From: Sphingomonas pokkalii
GTDB taxonomy: Bacteria > Pseudomonadota > Alphaproteobacteria > Sphingomonadales > Sphingomonadaceae
Assembly: GCF_003096275.1 (NCBI RefSeq)
Contig: NZ_QENQ01000001.1
Location: forward strand, 2,414,731 to 2,478,730
DNA: 64,000 nucleotides
Direction: 5' to 3'
Made by a program: the position numbers and the translations under genes. Below the pieces are notes generated by a model that worked only from the letters and a program-made list of their open reading frames with translations, made no database searches and was not told the origin of the DNA. Positions 1 to 6,869 of this stretch are shown here, one piece after another (position 1 is the first letter of the stretch; the number at the start of each line of letters is the position of its first letter).

Positions 1-670
1 CGATCCGGTCGAACAGGCCCGCGCCTATGACGCGGCGGGCGCCGACGAGCTCTGCTTCCTCGACATCACCGCCAGCCACGAGGCGCGCGGCACGATCCTC
101 GACGTGGTGCGCCGCACCGCCGAGGTGTGCTTCATGCCGCTCACCGTCGGCGGCGGGGTGCGCAGCGTCGAGGATGCCCGCGCGCTGCTGCTGGCGGGCG
201 CGGACAAGGTCGCGGTCAACAGCGCGGCGGTGTCGCGGCCGGAAGTGGTCGCCGAGATCGCCGACCGCATGGGCAGCCAGTGCGTCGTTGCCTCGGTCGA
301 CGCGCGGCGAACCGGCGACGGGCGCTGGGAGGTGTTCACCCATGGCGGGCGCCGCGAAACCGGCATCGACGCGGTCGAACACGCGCTGCGCCTCGCCGAA
401 CTGGGCGCGGGCGAGCTGCTCGTCACCTCGATGGACCGCGACGGCACCCGCGACGGCTATGACCTCGACCTGATCCGCACGATCGCCGATCAGGTGACGG
501 TGCCGGTGGTCGCCTCGGGCGGCGTCGGCGGGCTGGACGATCTGGTGGCGGGGATCCGCGACGGCCATGCCTCGGCGGTGCTGGCGGCGTCGATCTTCCA
601 CTTCGGCCACGCGACCATCGCCGAGGCGCATGCCGCGCTGGCAGCGGCGGGGATACCGGTTCGGGGGTAG
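1..670 (+). CDS. hisF: HisF, imidazole glycerol phosphate synthase cyclase subunit (5' end cut off)
   Basis: HisF uses the ammonia released by HisH to convert PRFAR into imidazole glycerol phosphate and AICAR (histidine biosynthesis, cytoplasm). The reading frame starts at base 2 and gives about 222 residues of a usual ~255, so the N-terminus with the first catalytic Asp lies outside the window. Visible TIM-barrel motifs are [16 protein letters not shown], a SVDAR strand carrying the second catalytic Asp, TSMDRDGT and VVASGGVGG. It ends with TAG. The next histidine gene, hisE, follows at 1584 but is separated by two unrelated genes. Identification is secure. Confidence 0.97.
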   Translation, partial: DPVEQARAYDAAGADELCFLDITASHEARGTILDVVRRTAEVCFMPLTVGGGVRSVEDARALLLAGADKVAVNSAAVSRPEVVAEIADRMGSQCVVASVDARRTGDGRWEVFTHGGRRETGIDAVEHALRLAELGAGELLVTSMDRDGTRDGYDLDLIRTIADQVTVPVVASGGVGGLDDLVAGIRDGHASAVLAASIFHFGHATIAEAHAALAAAGIPVRG

Positions 671-746
671 GCAGTCGCCGCTATGCCGCTTAGAGTTTTG
701 GGCGACAGGCAATTGCCTATGGCTGCAGGAGATCTAGGCTAAGGCA

Positions 747-1028
747 ATGATTACGTTAGTGAGCCTCGTGCTACTGCCGGTACTAGCGTTCTGGGCAGGA
801 ATGCTATGCCGCAGACCTTTGAGGTGGATAATCTGGCCCTTAGCCATCGCAGCGCCGCTAACAATCTACACCGCTGAACTCGCCAGCTACCCGCCATCGA
901 TTCCAGGTTTCTGGGAGTGGTGGCTTGCTGGGCTGGTAATGCTCGGAATTCCCATCCTTCTCTCGACCGGTGCTTCAGGTGTCGCACTCATGGCCGGTAG
1001 CAGAATACGAGATCGTACCTCAGATTGA
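747..1028 (+). CDS. Small membrane protein of unknown function
   Basis: 93 residues with three likely membrane segments (about residues 3-20, 27-44 and 59-83) separated by a short basic loop (CRRPLRW) and ending in a charged tail. An AAGG element lies just before the ATG. I recognise no family. Base composition is visibly poorer in GC than the neighbours and the codon use differs, suggesting recent acquisition or weak selection. It lies between hisF and hisE, where sphingomonads commonly have the two his genes adjacent (general knowledge). It could be a chance open frame, but the membrane pattern and plausible ribosome site argue for a real gene. Confidence 0.55.
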   Translation: MITLVSLVLLPVLAFWAGMLCRRPLRWIIWPLAIAAPLTIYTAELASYPPSIPGFWEWWLAGLVMLGIPILLSTGASGVALMAGSRIRDRTSD

Positions 1029-1073
1029 GAGTGCGGAAATGGATGCGTTTGTCTGGCCGACAGATGCTTCCTT

Positions 1074-1481
1074 CTACACCGCCGTCGGCCGGCTCAGCAC
1101 ATACCACGCGCACCCCAGCATCGCCGCCGCCACCCCGACCGCCAGCCAGGGCCCCGGCCGCGCGCCCCAGGCGAAAAGGCCGTAGCCGAGCGCCATGCCC
1201 GCACAGGCCATCGCCTTGCCCTTGCGCGGGATCGCGCCCTGTTCGCGCCAGGCGACCAGCGTCGGCCCGAATCGCGGATGGTCGAGCAGCCATGCCTCCA
1301 GCCGCGGCGAGGAGCGGGCGAAGCAGCCGGCGGCGAGGATCAGGAAGATCGTCGTCGGCATCAGCGGCAGCAGCGCGCCGATGAAGCCGAGGCCGACGAA
1401 CACGAAGCCCAGCGCCAGCCACAAGGGTCGCGACAGCCGCCCCTGCCCTGCCCCCGATTCGCGTTCCTGCACCATCATCAT
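1074..1481 (-). CDS. DUF454 (YbaN-like) inner-membrane protein
   Basis: About 135 residues. It matches the DUF454/YbaN pattern: a membrane segment followed by GALLPLMPTTIFLILAA, then CFARSSPRLEAWLLDHPRFG and two further hydrophobic helices. The function of the family is not established. The open frame continues upstream to 1790, but that part runs antisense to hisE and looks unlike the family. The start is therefore placed at the run of three ATG codons at 1473-1481, behind a weak GGGCAGG element. The gene is divergent from hisE and convergent with the small membrane gene at 747. Confidence 0.8.
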   Translation of the reverse strand: MMMVQERESGAGQGRLSRPLWLALGFVFVGLGFIGALLPLMPTTIFLILAAGCFARSSPRLEAWLLDHPRFGPTLVAWREQGAIPRKGKAMACAGMALGYGLFAWGARPGPWLAVGVAAAMLGCAWYVLSRPTAV

Positions 1482-1583
1482 CCTGCCCTGCTGCCGCGAA
1501 TCGCTCGCAATCACCATAGGGGAAGCCCCGCAATCCCGCGCCCCAGGATTGACAGCGCCGCACGCCTCCCGCAGCCGGAGACC

Positions 1584-1901
1584 ATGGCCGACCTTCTCGA
1601 CACGCTCGAACAGACGATCCGCGACCGCCGCTCGGGCGATCCCGCCGCCAGCTATGTCGCCAAGCTCACCGCCCGCGGCCGCGCCAAGATCGCGCAGAAG
1701 CTGGGCGAGGAAGCCACCGAAGCGGTGATCGCCGCGATCCAGGACGATCGCGACGAGCTGGTGAAGGAATCGGCGGACCTGCTGTTCCACCTGCTCGTGC
1801 TGCTCGCCGATATGGGGCTCGGCCTCGACGACGTCCGCGCCGAGCTGGCGCGCCGCGAGGGCGTGTCCGGGATCGCCGAAAAAGCGGCGCGCGGGGCGTG
1901 A
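1584..1901 (+). CDS. hisE: HisE, phosphoribosyl-ATP pyrophosphohydrolase
   Basis: HisE hydrolyses phosphoribosyl-ATP to phosphoribosyl-AMP, the second step of histidine synthesis. 105 residues, the normal size for a stand-alone HisE (not fused to HisI). The MazG-like all-alpha motif is clear: KLGEEATEAVIAA followed by ELVKESADLLFHLLVLL, with the acidic metal-binding residues E and D. The frame is open further upstream, but the family match begins at MADLLDTLEQ. The stop is followed directly by a palindromic repeat element and then the HIT gene. Confidence 0.95.
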   Translation: MADLLDTLEQTIRDRRSGDPAASYVAKLTARGRAKIAQKLGEEATEAVIAAIQDDRDELVKESADLLFHLLVLLADMGLGLDDVRAELARREGVSGIAEKAARGA

Positions 1902-1910
1902 AATCGTAAT

Positions 1911-2034
1911 CCTCCCCCGTCAGGGGGAGGTGGCAGGCGCAGCCTGACGAAGGGGGAGGACGCCCTGCCGCCAGTTGATCGCTGCCCTCCCCCTCCGTCG
2001 CGCGTCGCGCGCCACCTCCCCCTGACGGGGGAGG
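1911..2034. repeat. Palindromic intergenic repeat, family B copy 1
   Basis: A 24-bp perfect inverted repeat (1911-1934 against 2011-2034) flanks an inner, imperfect pair of G-rich and C-rich tracts (around 1945-1959 and 1985-1999). Each 24-bp arm is itself a small hairpin of C5/G5 tracts. A second, sequence-related copy lies at 58796-58920. Both sit just after a gene on the + strand (hisE, thiL), as expected for a REP/BIME-like element. A role in transcript 3'-end protection or termination is inference. Confidence 0.9.
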
Positions 2035-2085
2035 ATTGGTGGCTGCCTAACCCTGCGATAAGGGATGGTGCTGAAGGAGCCACCA

Positions 2086-2463
2086 ATGCCGATCGACCCG
2101 ACCAAGCCCTATGACGACCAGAACATCTTCGCGAAGATCCTGCGCGGCGAGATCCCGGCGAAGACGGTCTATGAGGACGACCACGCCCTCGCCTTCCACG
2201 ATATCGCGCCGCAAGCGCCGCACCATATCCTGGTGATCCCCAAGGGCGCCTATGTCAGCTGGGACGATTTCTCGGCCCGCGCGTCCGACGCCGAGATCGC
2301 CGGGTTCATCCGCGCCGTGGGCAAGGTCGCGCGCGAGGCGAGATTCGTCGAGCCCGGCTACCGCCTGCTCGCCAACACCGGCGTCCATGCCGGCCAGGAA
2401 GTGCCGCACCTGCACGTCCATATCTTCGCAGGGCAGCCGCTCGGGCCGATGCTCGCGCGGTAA
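2086..2463 (+). CDS. HIT-family nucleotide hydrolase/transferase (HinT-like)
   Basis: 125 residues. It has the histidine-triad signature HLHVHIF at residues 108-114, an upstream N-terminal motif typical of HinT-like proteins (IFAKILRGEIPAKTVYEDD) and HHILVIPKG in the middle. Members bind purine nucleotides and hydrolyse phosphoramidates. The start at 2086 is preceded by GAAGGAG at good spacing; an in-frame ATG at 2065 is less well placed. It follows hisE across a palindromic repeat, an arrangement often seen in alphaproteobacterial his regions (general knowledge). The substrate is not predictable. Confidence 0.93.
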   Translation: MPIDPTKPYDDQNIFAKILRGEIPAKTVYEDDHALAFHDIAPQAPHHILVIPKGAYVSWDDFSARASDAEIAGFIRAVGKVAREARFVEPGYRLLANTGVHAGQEVPHLHVHIFAGQPLGPMLAR

Positions 2464-2479
2464 TTGCGTGCGCACGCAA
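2464..2479. promoter_or_regulatory. 16-bp perfect palindrome after the HIT gene
   Basis: TTGCGTGCGCACGCAA begins at the base after the HIT stop codon and reads identically on both strands with no spacer. It lies 129 to 114 bp upstream of the permease start. It could be a repressor site for the permease or a remnant of a terminator. No T-tract follows. Confidence 0.5.
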
Positions 2480-2509
2480 CATTGTTTCACATCCGTACGC
2501 GGTAAGGGA

Positions 2510-2537
2510 TTGCGCGAGCCGCGTTTGGGGCTAGGCT
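2510..2537 (+). promoter_or_regulatory. Candidate promoter and stem-loop upstream of the permease
   Basis: TTGCGC (2510-2515), 16 bases, then TAGGCT (2532-2537). This resembles the alphaproteobacterial housekeeping promoter with a GCTAn-type -10. The same spacing and similar boxes occur before the cyclophilin gene (16069-16096). The region also forms a 9-bp perfect stem, GCGCGAGCC (2512-2520) with GGCTCGCGC (2534-2542), so the hairpin could instead be the functional element. Confidence 0.45.
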
Positions 2538-2592
2538 CGCGCCTTTACCAATTGGGGGCGGCGCTACGCTCGCCGCATATGGGGATCAACCA

Positions 2593-4161
2593 ATGATATT
2601 CGGGCGCGTAAAGCCTCTCGATGCCATTCTAGCCACAGCCGAAAAGAAATCGCTCCACCGCTCGCTGGGCGCCTTCCAGCTGACCATGCTCGGCGTCGGC
2701 GCCGTGATCGGCACCGGCATCTTCGTGCTCACCGCCGAAGCCGCGCAGAAGGCCGGGCCGGGCATGATGATCTCGTTCGTCATCGCCGGTCTGGTCTGCG
2801 CCTTCGCGGCGCTCTGCTATGCCGAGATGGCGGCGATGGTGCCGGTCTCGGGTTCGGCGTACACCTATAGCTACGCCGTGATGGGCGAGCTGGTCGCCTG
2901 GATGGTCGGCTGGGCGCTGATCCTCGAATATGCCGTGGCGGCAGGGGCCGTCTCCGTCGGCTGGTCCGGCTATGTGATCGGCCTGATCGAGCACACCTTC
3001 CATATCGACATACCGAACAGCCTGGTGCTCGGGCCGTTCGACGGCGGCCTGATCAACCTGCCGGCGATGGCGATCGCCGGCCTGGTGACCTGGCTGCTGG
3101 TGATCGGCACCAAGGAAAGCGCCACGATCAACGCGATCCTGGTGACGATCAAAGTCGCGGCACTCACCCTGTTCATCGTCCTGGCGATCCCGGTGATGAA
3201 CAGCGAGCAATTCTCGCCCTTTGCGCCCACCGGCTTCGTCGGCATCTCGATGGCGGCGGCGTCGATCTTCTTCGCCTATGTCGGCTTCGACGCGGTCTCG
3301 ACTGCTGCCGAGGAAACCAAGAACCCGCAGCGCAACATGCCGATCGGCCTGATCGGCTCGCTCGGCCTGTGCACCATCTTCTATATCCTCGTCGCTGCGG
3401 GCGTGATCGGCGCGCCGGGCCTCAGCACCCAGCCGGTCGTCGGCCCGACCGGCGCGACGCTCGACCCGGGCAGCGCCGAGCTGACCGCGCAATGCGCCGC
3501 GCGCGCCGCGCAGGGCTTCAAGGACGTGGTCTGCTCGAAGGAAGCGCTGGCCTTCACGCTGCGCGAAATCGGCTGGCCGCAGATCGGCAACCTGATCGGC
3601 CTCGCCGCCGGCCTCGCATTGCCCTCGGTCATCCTGATGATGATGTTCGGTCAGACCCGCATCTTCTTCGTGATGAGCCGCGACGGCCTGCTCCCCGCCG
3701 CCTTCTCGAAGATCCATCCCAAGTTCAACACGCCGCACGTCATCACCATCCTGACGGGCATCGCGGTGGCGCTGTTCGCGGCATTCTTCCCGGTGGGGCA
3801 GCTGGCCAACATCTCCAACTCGGGCACGCTGTTCGCCTTCGCCGCGGTATCGATCGCGGTGCTGGTGATCCGCCGCACCGATCCGGGCCGCCACCGGCCC
3901 TTCCGCACCCCCGCGGTGTGGGTGATGGCGCCGCTGTCGATCCTGGGCTGCCTCTACCTGTTCATCAGCCTCGACCATAAGAGCATCATCCTCTTTCTGA
4001 TCTGGGCCGCGATCGGCCTGCTGGTCTATTTCGGCTACAGCCGCTCGCGCAGCCATGTCGGCCGCGGCATCATCGATGTCTCGGAAGCCGACCCGGACGC
4101 CCCGCCCCAGCCGGTGCCGCCGATCGGCAGCGCGCATACGCCGGGCTACAAGGACGCCTGA
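2593..4161 (+). CDS. APC-superfamily amino-acid permease (cationic amino acid transporter type)
   Basis: 522 residues with about 12 membrane helices. The N-terminal region matches APC permeases: a soluble stretch ending HRSLGAFQLTMLGVG, then GAVIGTGIFVLTAEAA in helix 1 (substrate-binding glycines) and a helix with SGSAYTYSYAVMGE. FFAYVGFDAVSTAAEETKNP is typical of the CAT/YfnA group. A long periplasmic loop around residues 280-320 contains two Cys residues. The inner-membrane protein probably imports an amino acid by proton symport; the substrate is not predictable. The last ~25 residues are a proline-rich cytoplasmic tail. It ends at a shared bidirectional terminator. Confidence 0.92.
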   Translation: MIFGRVKPLDAILATAEKKSLHRSLGAFQLTMLGVGAVIGTGIFVLTAEAAQKAGPGMMISFVIAGLVCAFAALCYAEMAAMVPVSGSAYTYSYAVMGELVAWMVGWALILEYAVAAGAVSVGWSGYVIGLIEHTFHIDIPNSLVLGPFDGGLINLPAMAIAGLVTWLLVIGTKESATINAILVTIKVAALTLFIVLAIPVMNSEQFSPFAPTGFVGISMAAASIFFAYVGFDAVSTAAEETKNPQRNMPIGLIGSLGLCTIFYILVAAGVIGAPGLSTQPVVGPTGATLDPGSAELTAQCAARAAQGFKDVVCSKEALAFTLREIGWPQIGNLIGLAAGLALPSVILMMMFGQTRIFFVMSRDGLLPAAFSKIHPKFNTPHVITILTGIAVALFAAFFPVGQLANISNSGTLFAFAAVSIAVLVIRRTDPGRHRPFRTPAVWVMAPLSILGCLYLFISLDHKSIILFLIWAAIGLLVYFGYSRSRSHVGRGIIDVSEADPDAPPQPVPPIGSAHTPGYKDA

Positions 4162-4189
4162 TCCGCGGATCGCAGTCCACAAAAAGAAA

Positions 4190-4215
4190 GGGCCGGAGGA
4201 GCGATCCTCCGGCCC
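4190..4215. terminator. Bidirectional rho-independent terminator
   Basis: An 11-bp perfect stem, GGGCCGGAGGA (4190-4200) and TCCTCCGGCCC (4205-4215), has a GCGA loop. It is followed by a T-rich tract and preceded by an A-rich tract (AAAAAGAAA), so it can end transcription on both strands. It lies between the convergent permease and PfkB kinase genes. Confidence 0.93.
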
Positions 4216-4240
4216 TTCTTCTTTGGGTCGCTTTGGCTGA

Positions 4241-5239
4241 TCAGCCGATCTTGGCGGCAGCGAGCGCCTTCAGGTCCTTCTCGGCGCGCGCGCCGTAATG
4301 CTGGATGATCTCCGCCGCGCAGATCGCGCCGAGCTGGAGCGATTCCTTCAGCCCCTTGCCCTGCGCCTGGCCGTGCAGGAAGCCGGCGGCGAACATGTCG
4401 CCCGCGCCGGTGGTGTCGACCAGCGCGCTGATCGGTTCGGCGGGAACTTCGATCCGCTCGTCGCCCTGGAGCGCCATCGCCCCCTTCTCGCTGCGGGTGA
4501 CGACGAGTAGCGGCACCTTGCCATGGATGTGCTGCACCGCCGCTTCGAAATCCTCATGCGCGCACAAGGCGAGCAGCTCGGCCTCGTTGGCGAACAGGAT
4601 GTCGATCAGCCCGTCCTCGATCAGCTTGCGGAAATCGTCGCCGTGGCGCGAGATGCAGAACACGTCGGACAAAGTGAAAGCGACCTTGCGGCCGGCGGCA
4701 CGGGCGATGTCGATCGCCTTGCGCATCGCCGCGCGCGGCTCTTCCGGATCCCACAGATAGCCCTCGAGATAGAGGATCGCGCCGTTGGCGATCATCGCCT
4801 CGTCGAGCGCGGCGGCCGGCAGGAACTGCGAGGCGCCGAGGAAAGTGTTCATCGTCCGCTGGCCGTCCGGCGTCACGAAGATCAGGCAGCGCGCGGTGGT
4901 CGGCTGGCCGGGGCGCACGGCGGTGTCGAAATGCACGCCCGCTGCGCGGATGTCGTGCGCGAACACGGTGCCGAGCTGGTCGTCCGCCACCTGGCCGATG
5001 AACGCCGCCTTGCCGCCGAGTGCGGCGATGCCCGCCACGGTGTTCGCCGCCGAGCCGCCCGAAATCTCGCGACCCGGGCCCATCTTGGCGTAGAGCGCAT
5101 CGGCCTCTTCGGGCGAGAACATCAGCTGCATCGAACCCTTGGGCACACCGATCGATTCGATGAAGGCGTCGTCGGCCTGGGCGAGGATGTCGACGATGGC
5201 ATTGCCGATCGCGACCACGTCAAAGCTGGGGTTGGTCAA
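4241..5239 (-). CDS. PfkB-family carbohydrate/nucleoside kinase, probably adenosine kinase
   Basis: 332 residues. N-terminal FDVVAIGNAIVDILAQ, the GG switch motif ISGGSAANTVAGIAALGG (about residues 60-77) and the C-terminal DTTGAGDMFAAGFL (residues 275-288, with the catalytic Asp near 281) define the PfkB/ribokinase fold. The N-terminal pattern, including the MQLMFSPEE stretch, is that of the alphaproteobacterial group usually annotated as adenosine kinase, which makes AMP from adenosine and ATP. A different sugar or nucleoside substrate cannot be excluded. Convergent with the permease and divergent from the lipoprotein gene. Confidence 0.85.
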   Translation of the reverse strand: MTNPSFDVVAIGNAIVDILAQADDAFIESIGVPKGSMQLMFSPEEADALYAKMGPGREISGGSAANTVAGIAALGGKAAFIGQVADDQLGTVFAHDIRAAGVHFDTAVRPGQPTTARCLIFVTPDGQRTMNTFLGASQFLPAAALDEAMIANGAILYLEGYLWDPEEPRAAMRKAIDIARAAGRKVAFTLSDVFCISRHGDDFRKLIEDGLIDILFANEAELLALCAHEDFEAAVQHIHGKVPLLVVTRSEKGAMALQGDERIEVPAEPISALVDTTGAGDMFAAGFLHGQAQGKGLKESLQLGAICAAEIIQHYGARAEKDLKALAAAKIG

Positions 5240-5312
5240 GGTTCAGGGCTCCAATGATACTGCGCGCCGCCGTAGAGAGAGGCAGATACAAGTGCAACCA
5301 AGGGAAATCCGT

Positions 5313-5705
5313 TTGAACGCCATGCGCATCGCCAAGCCGTCCGCACCGCTCGTGGCCCTGCTGCTCGCCGCCTGCTCGGGCACGGTGCCGACAGCGCGGC
5401 CGGCCGCTCCGCTGCCAGCGCCGGGCCGCGTGCCGGTGCCGGAACAGCCGGCAAACCTCGCGCCGATCCGCGGGTTGAACGCGACCCAGCTGCTCGCCCG
5501 CTTCGGCCAGCCCCGGCTGGACGTGACCGAAGGCAAGGGCCGCAAGCTGCAGTTCGTAGGACCGATCTGCGTGCTCGACGCCTATCTCTATCCGCCCGAG
5601 CGCGGCAGCGGTGCGGCGACGGTGACCTGGGTAGACGCACGGCAGCGCGACGGCAGCCCGCTCGATCAGGCGAGCTGCGTCGCGGCGCTGGGGAAGCGGA
5701 AATAA
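5313..5705 (+). CDS. Small putative lipoprotein
   Basis: About 127-130 residues. Near the N-terminus a lipobox LLLAAC directs lipid attachment to Cys, so the mature protein is probably an outer- or inner-membrane lipoprotein. A Pro/Ala-rich linker (about residues 20-45) precedes a compact domain with LNATQLLARFGQPRLDVTEGKG, which resembles the SmpA/BamE-like fold in outline only. Two ORF starts are possible: TTG at 5313, with AGGGAA 6 bases upstream, or ATG at 5322, which has no well-placed ribosome site. TTG is preferred here on spacing. Two cysteines (CVLDAY and SCVAAL) may form a disulfide. Function unknown. Confidence 0.75.
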   Translation: MNAMRIAKPSAPLVALLLAACSGTVPTARPAAPLPAPGRVPVPEQPANLAPIRGLNATQLLARFGQPRLDVTEGKGRKLQFVGPICVLDAYLYPPERGSGAATVTWVDARQRDGSPLDQASCVAALGKRK

Positions 5706-5707
5706 CG

Positions 5708-5729
5708 CCCCTCCCGCAAGCGGAAGGGG
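5708..5729. repeat. Short C-rich hairpin, family C copy 1
   Basis: CCCCTCCCGC, two bases, then GCGGAAGGGG: a 10-bp stem with one mismatch, just after the lipoprotein stop. Nearly identical hairpins occur at 33548-33569 and 36615-36636, each at a gene 3' end. It probably works as a weak terminator or transcript-end stabiliser for the convergent genes. Confidence 0.7.
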
Positions 5730-5756
5730 AGCGCACGCTGCGGCGGCTCGGTTTCT

Positions 5757-6737
5757 TTACGGCAGCAGAATCGTCGACCCGGTCGTCTGCCCGCCTTCGA
5801 TCGCACGGTGCGCCTCGGCCGCGTCCTGCAGCGCAAACCGCTGGCCGATCTCCGGCTGGATCGCACCGCTTTCCAGCATCGCGAACAGCCGCGCGGCGCC
5901 CGCCGCGCGTTCCTCGGGTGTCGCATAATAATCGAACAGCTTCGGCCGGGTGACGAACAGCGAGCCATGCTGGTTGAGCGCGGCGAGCTTCACCCCCTCC
6001 ACCGATCCGCTGGCATTGCCATAGCTGACGATCAGCCCGCGCCGCGCCGCCGCGCCCAGCGATGCCTCCCAGGTCGCCCTGCCGATCCCGTCGAGCACCA
6101 CCGGCACGCCCGCGCCGCCGGTGATCTCCTTCACCCGCGCCGCGACATCCTCCTCGCGCGAGCGCAGCACATGGTCGCAGCCGACCGCGCGCGCCTTCTC
6201 CACCTTGTCCGCGTGGCCGACCGTACCGATCACCGTCGCGCCGATCGCCTTGAGCCACGCCACCGCGATCTGCCCGACGCCGCCGGCGGCGCTGTGGACC
6301 AGCACGGTCATCCCCGGTTGCACCTTGGCCGCGCGCTCGACCATGAACTCGACCGTTCAGCCCTTGAGCAGCACCGCCGCCGCGGTCTCGCTGCTGATCT
6401 CGTCGGGCAGTTTGAACAGACTCTCCGCCTTCAGGTTGCGCGCGGTGGCATAGGCTCCAAGCGCCGGGCCAAAGGTTGCGACTCGGTCCCCGACCGAAAA
6501 GCCGACTACGCCCTCGCCCACCGCCTCGATCAACCCGGCGCTCTCGCCGCCGATGCCCGAAGGCAACGGCACGGGATAGACGCCGGTGCGGTGATATACG
6601 TCGATGAAGTTGAGCCCCACCGCCTCGGTCCGTAGTCGGACCTCGCCAGGGCCGGGCGCAGGCAGATCGACCTCGACCCATTGCAGCACTTCCGGTCCGC
6701 CGATCTGCTCGAACCGGGTCATCCGTTCCATCGCCAT
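5757..6737 (-). pseudogene. Quinone oxidoreductase (zeta-crystallin-like MDR family) interrupted by an in-frame TGA
   Basis: Two same-frame pieces together give a full-length NADPH:quinone oxidoreductase of about 326 residues. The N-terminal GroES-like half (6737-6360) has LNFIDVYHRTGVYP, GGESAG and AAAVLLKG. The Rossmann half (6344-5757) has VHSAAGGVGQIAVAWLKAIG and VTRPKLFDYYATPEE. They are separated only by TGA at 6357-6359, where relatives have a residue such as Leu or Cys (LLKG-x-TVEF). No frameshift is needed. A single base change (TGC to TGA) or a sequencing error is the simplest cause. The ATG at 6344 could allow a truncated product. Start chosen at MAMERM with AAGGA upstream. Confidence 0.85.
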
Positions 6738-6869
6738 TTTCGAATCCTTCAATGCACCAGCCCAATGGTCAGGATCAGCGCATCCCTCCAGCAGCACCGG
6801 CAGCGACTGGTCAAGCGCATCTCGGATCAGGGTGCGACGACTGATCGACAGACCCGCGATCGGGCCCGA

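Noticed and set aside
2629..4182. 517-codon minus-strand open frame opposite the permease
   Set aside because: A shadow of a clear membrane transporter; composition is extremely charged and repetitive.
6345..6375. Selenocysteine insertion at the TGA in the oxidoreductase
   Set aside because: No convincing stem-loop follows the TGA within the usual distance, and this enzyme family is not known to use selenocysteine. Kept only as a remote alternative.
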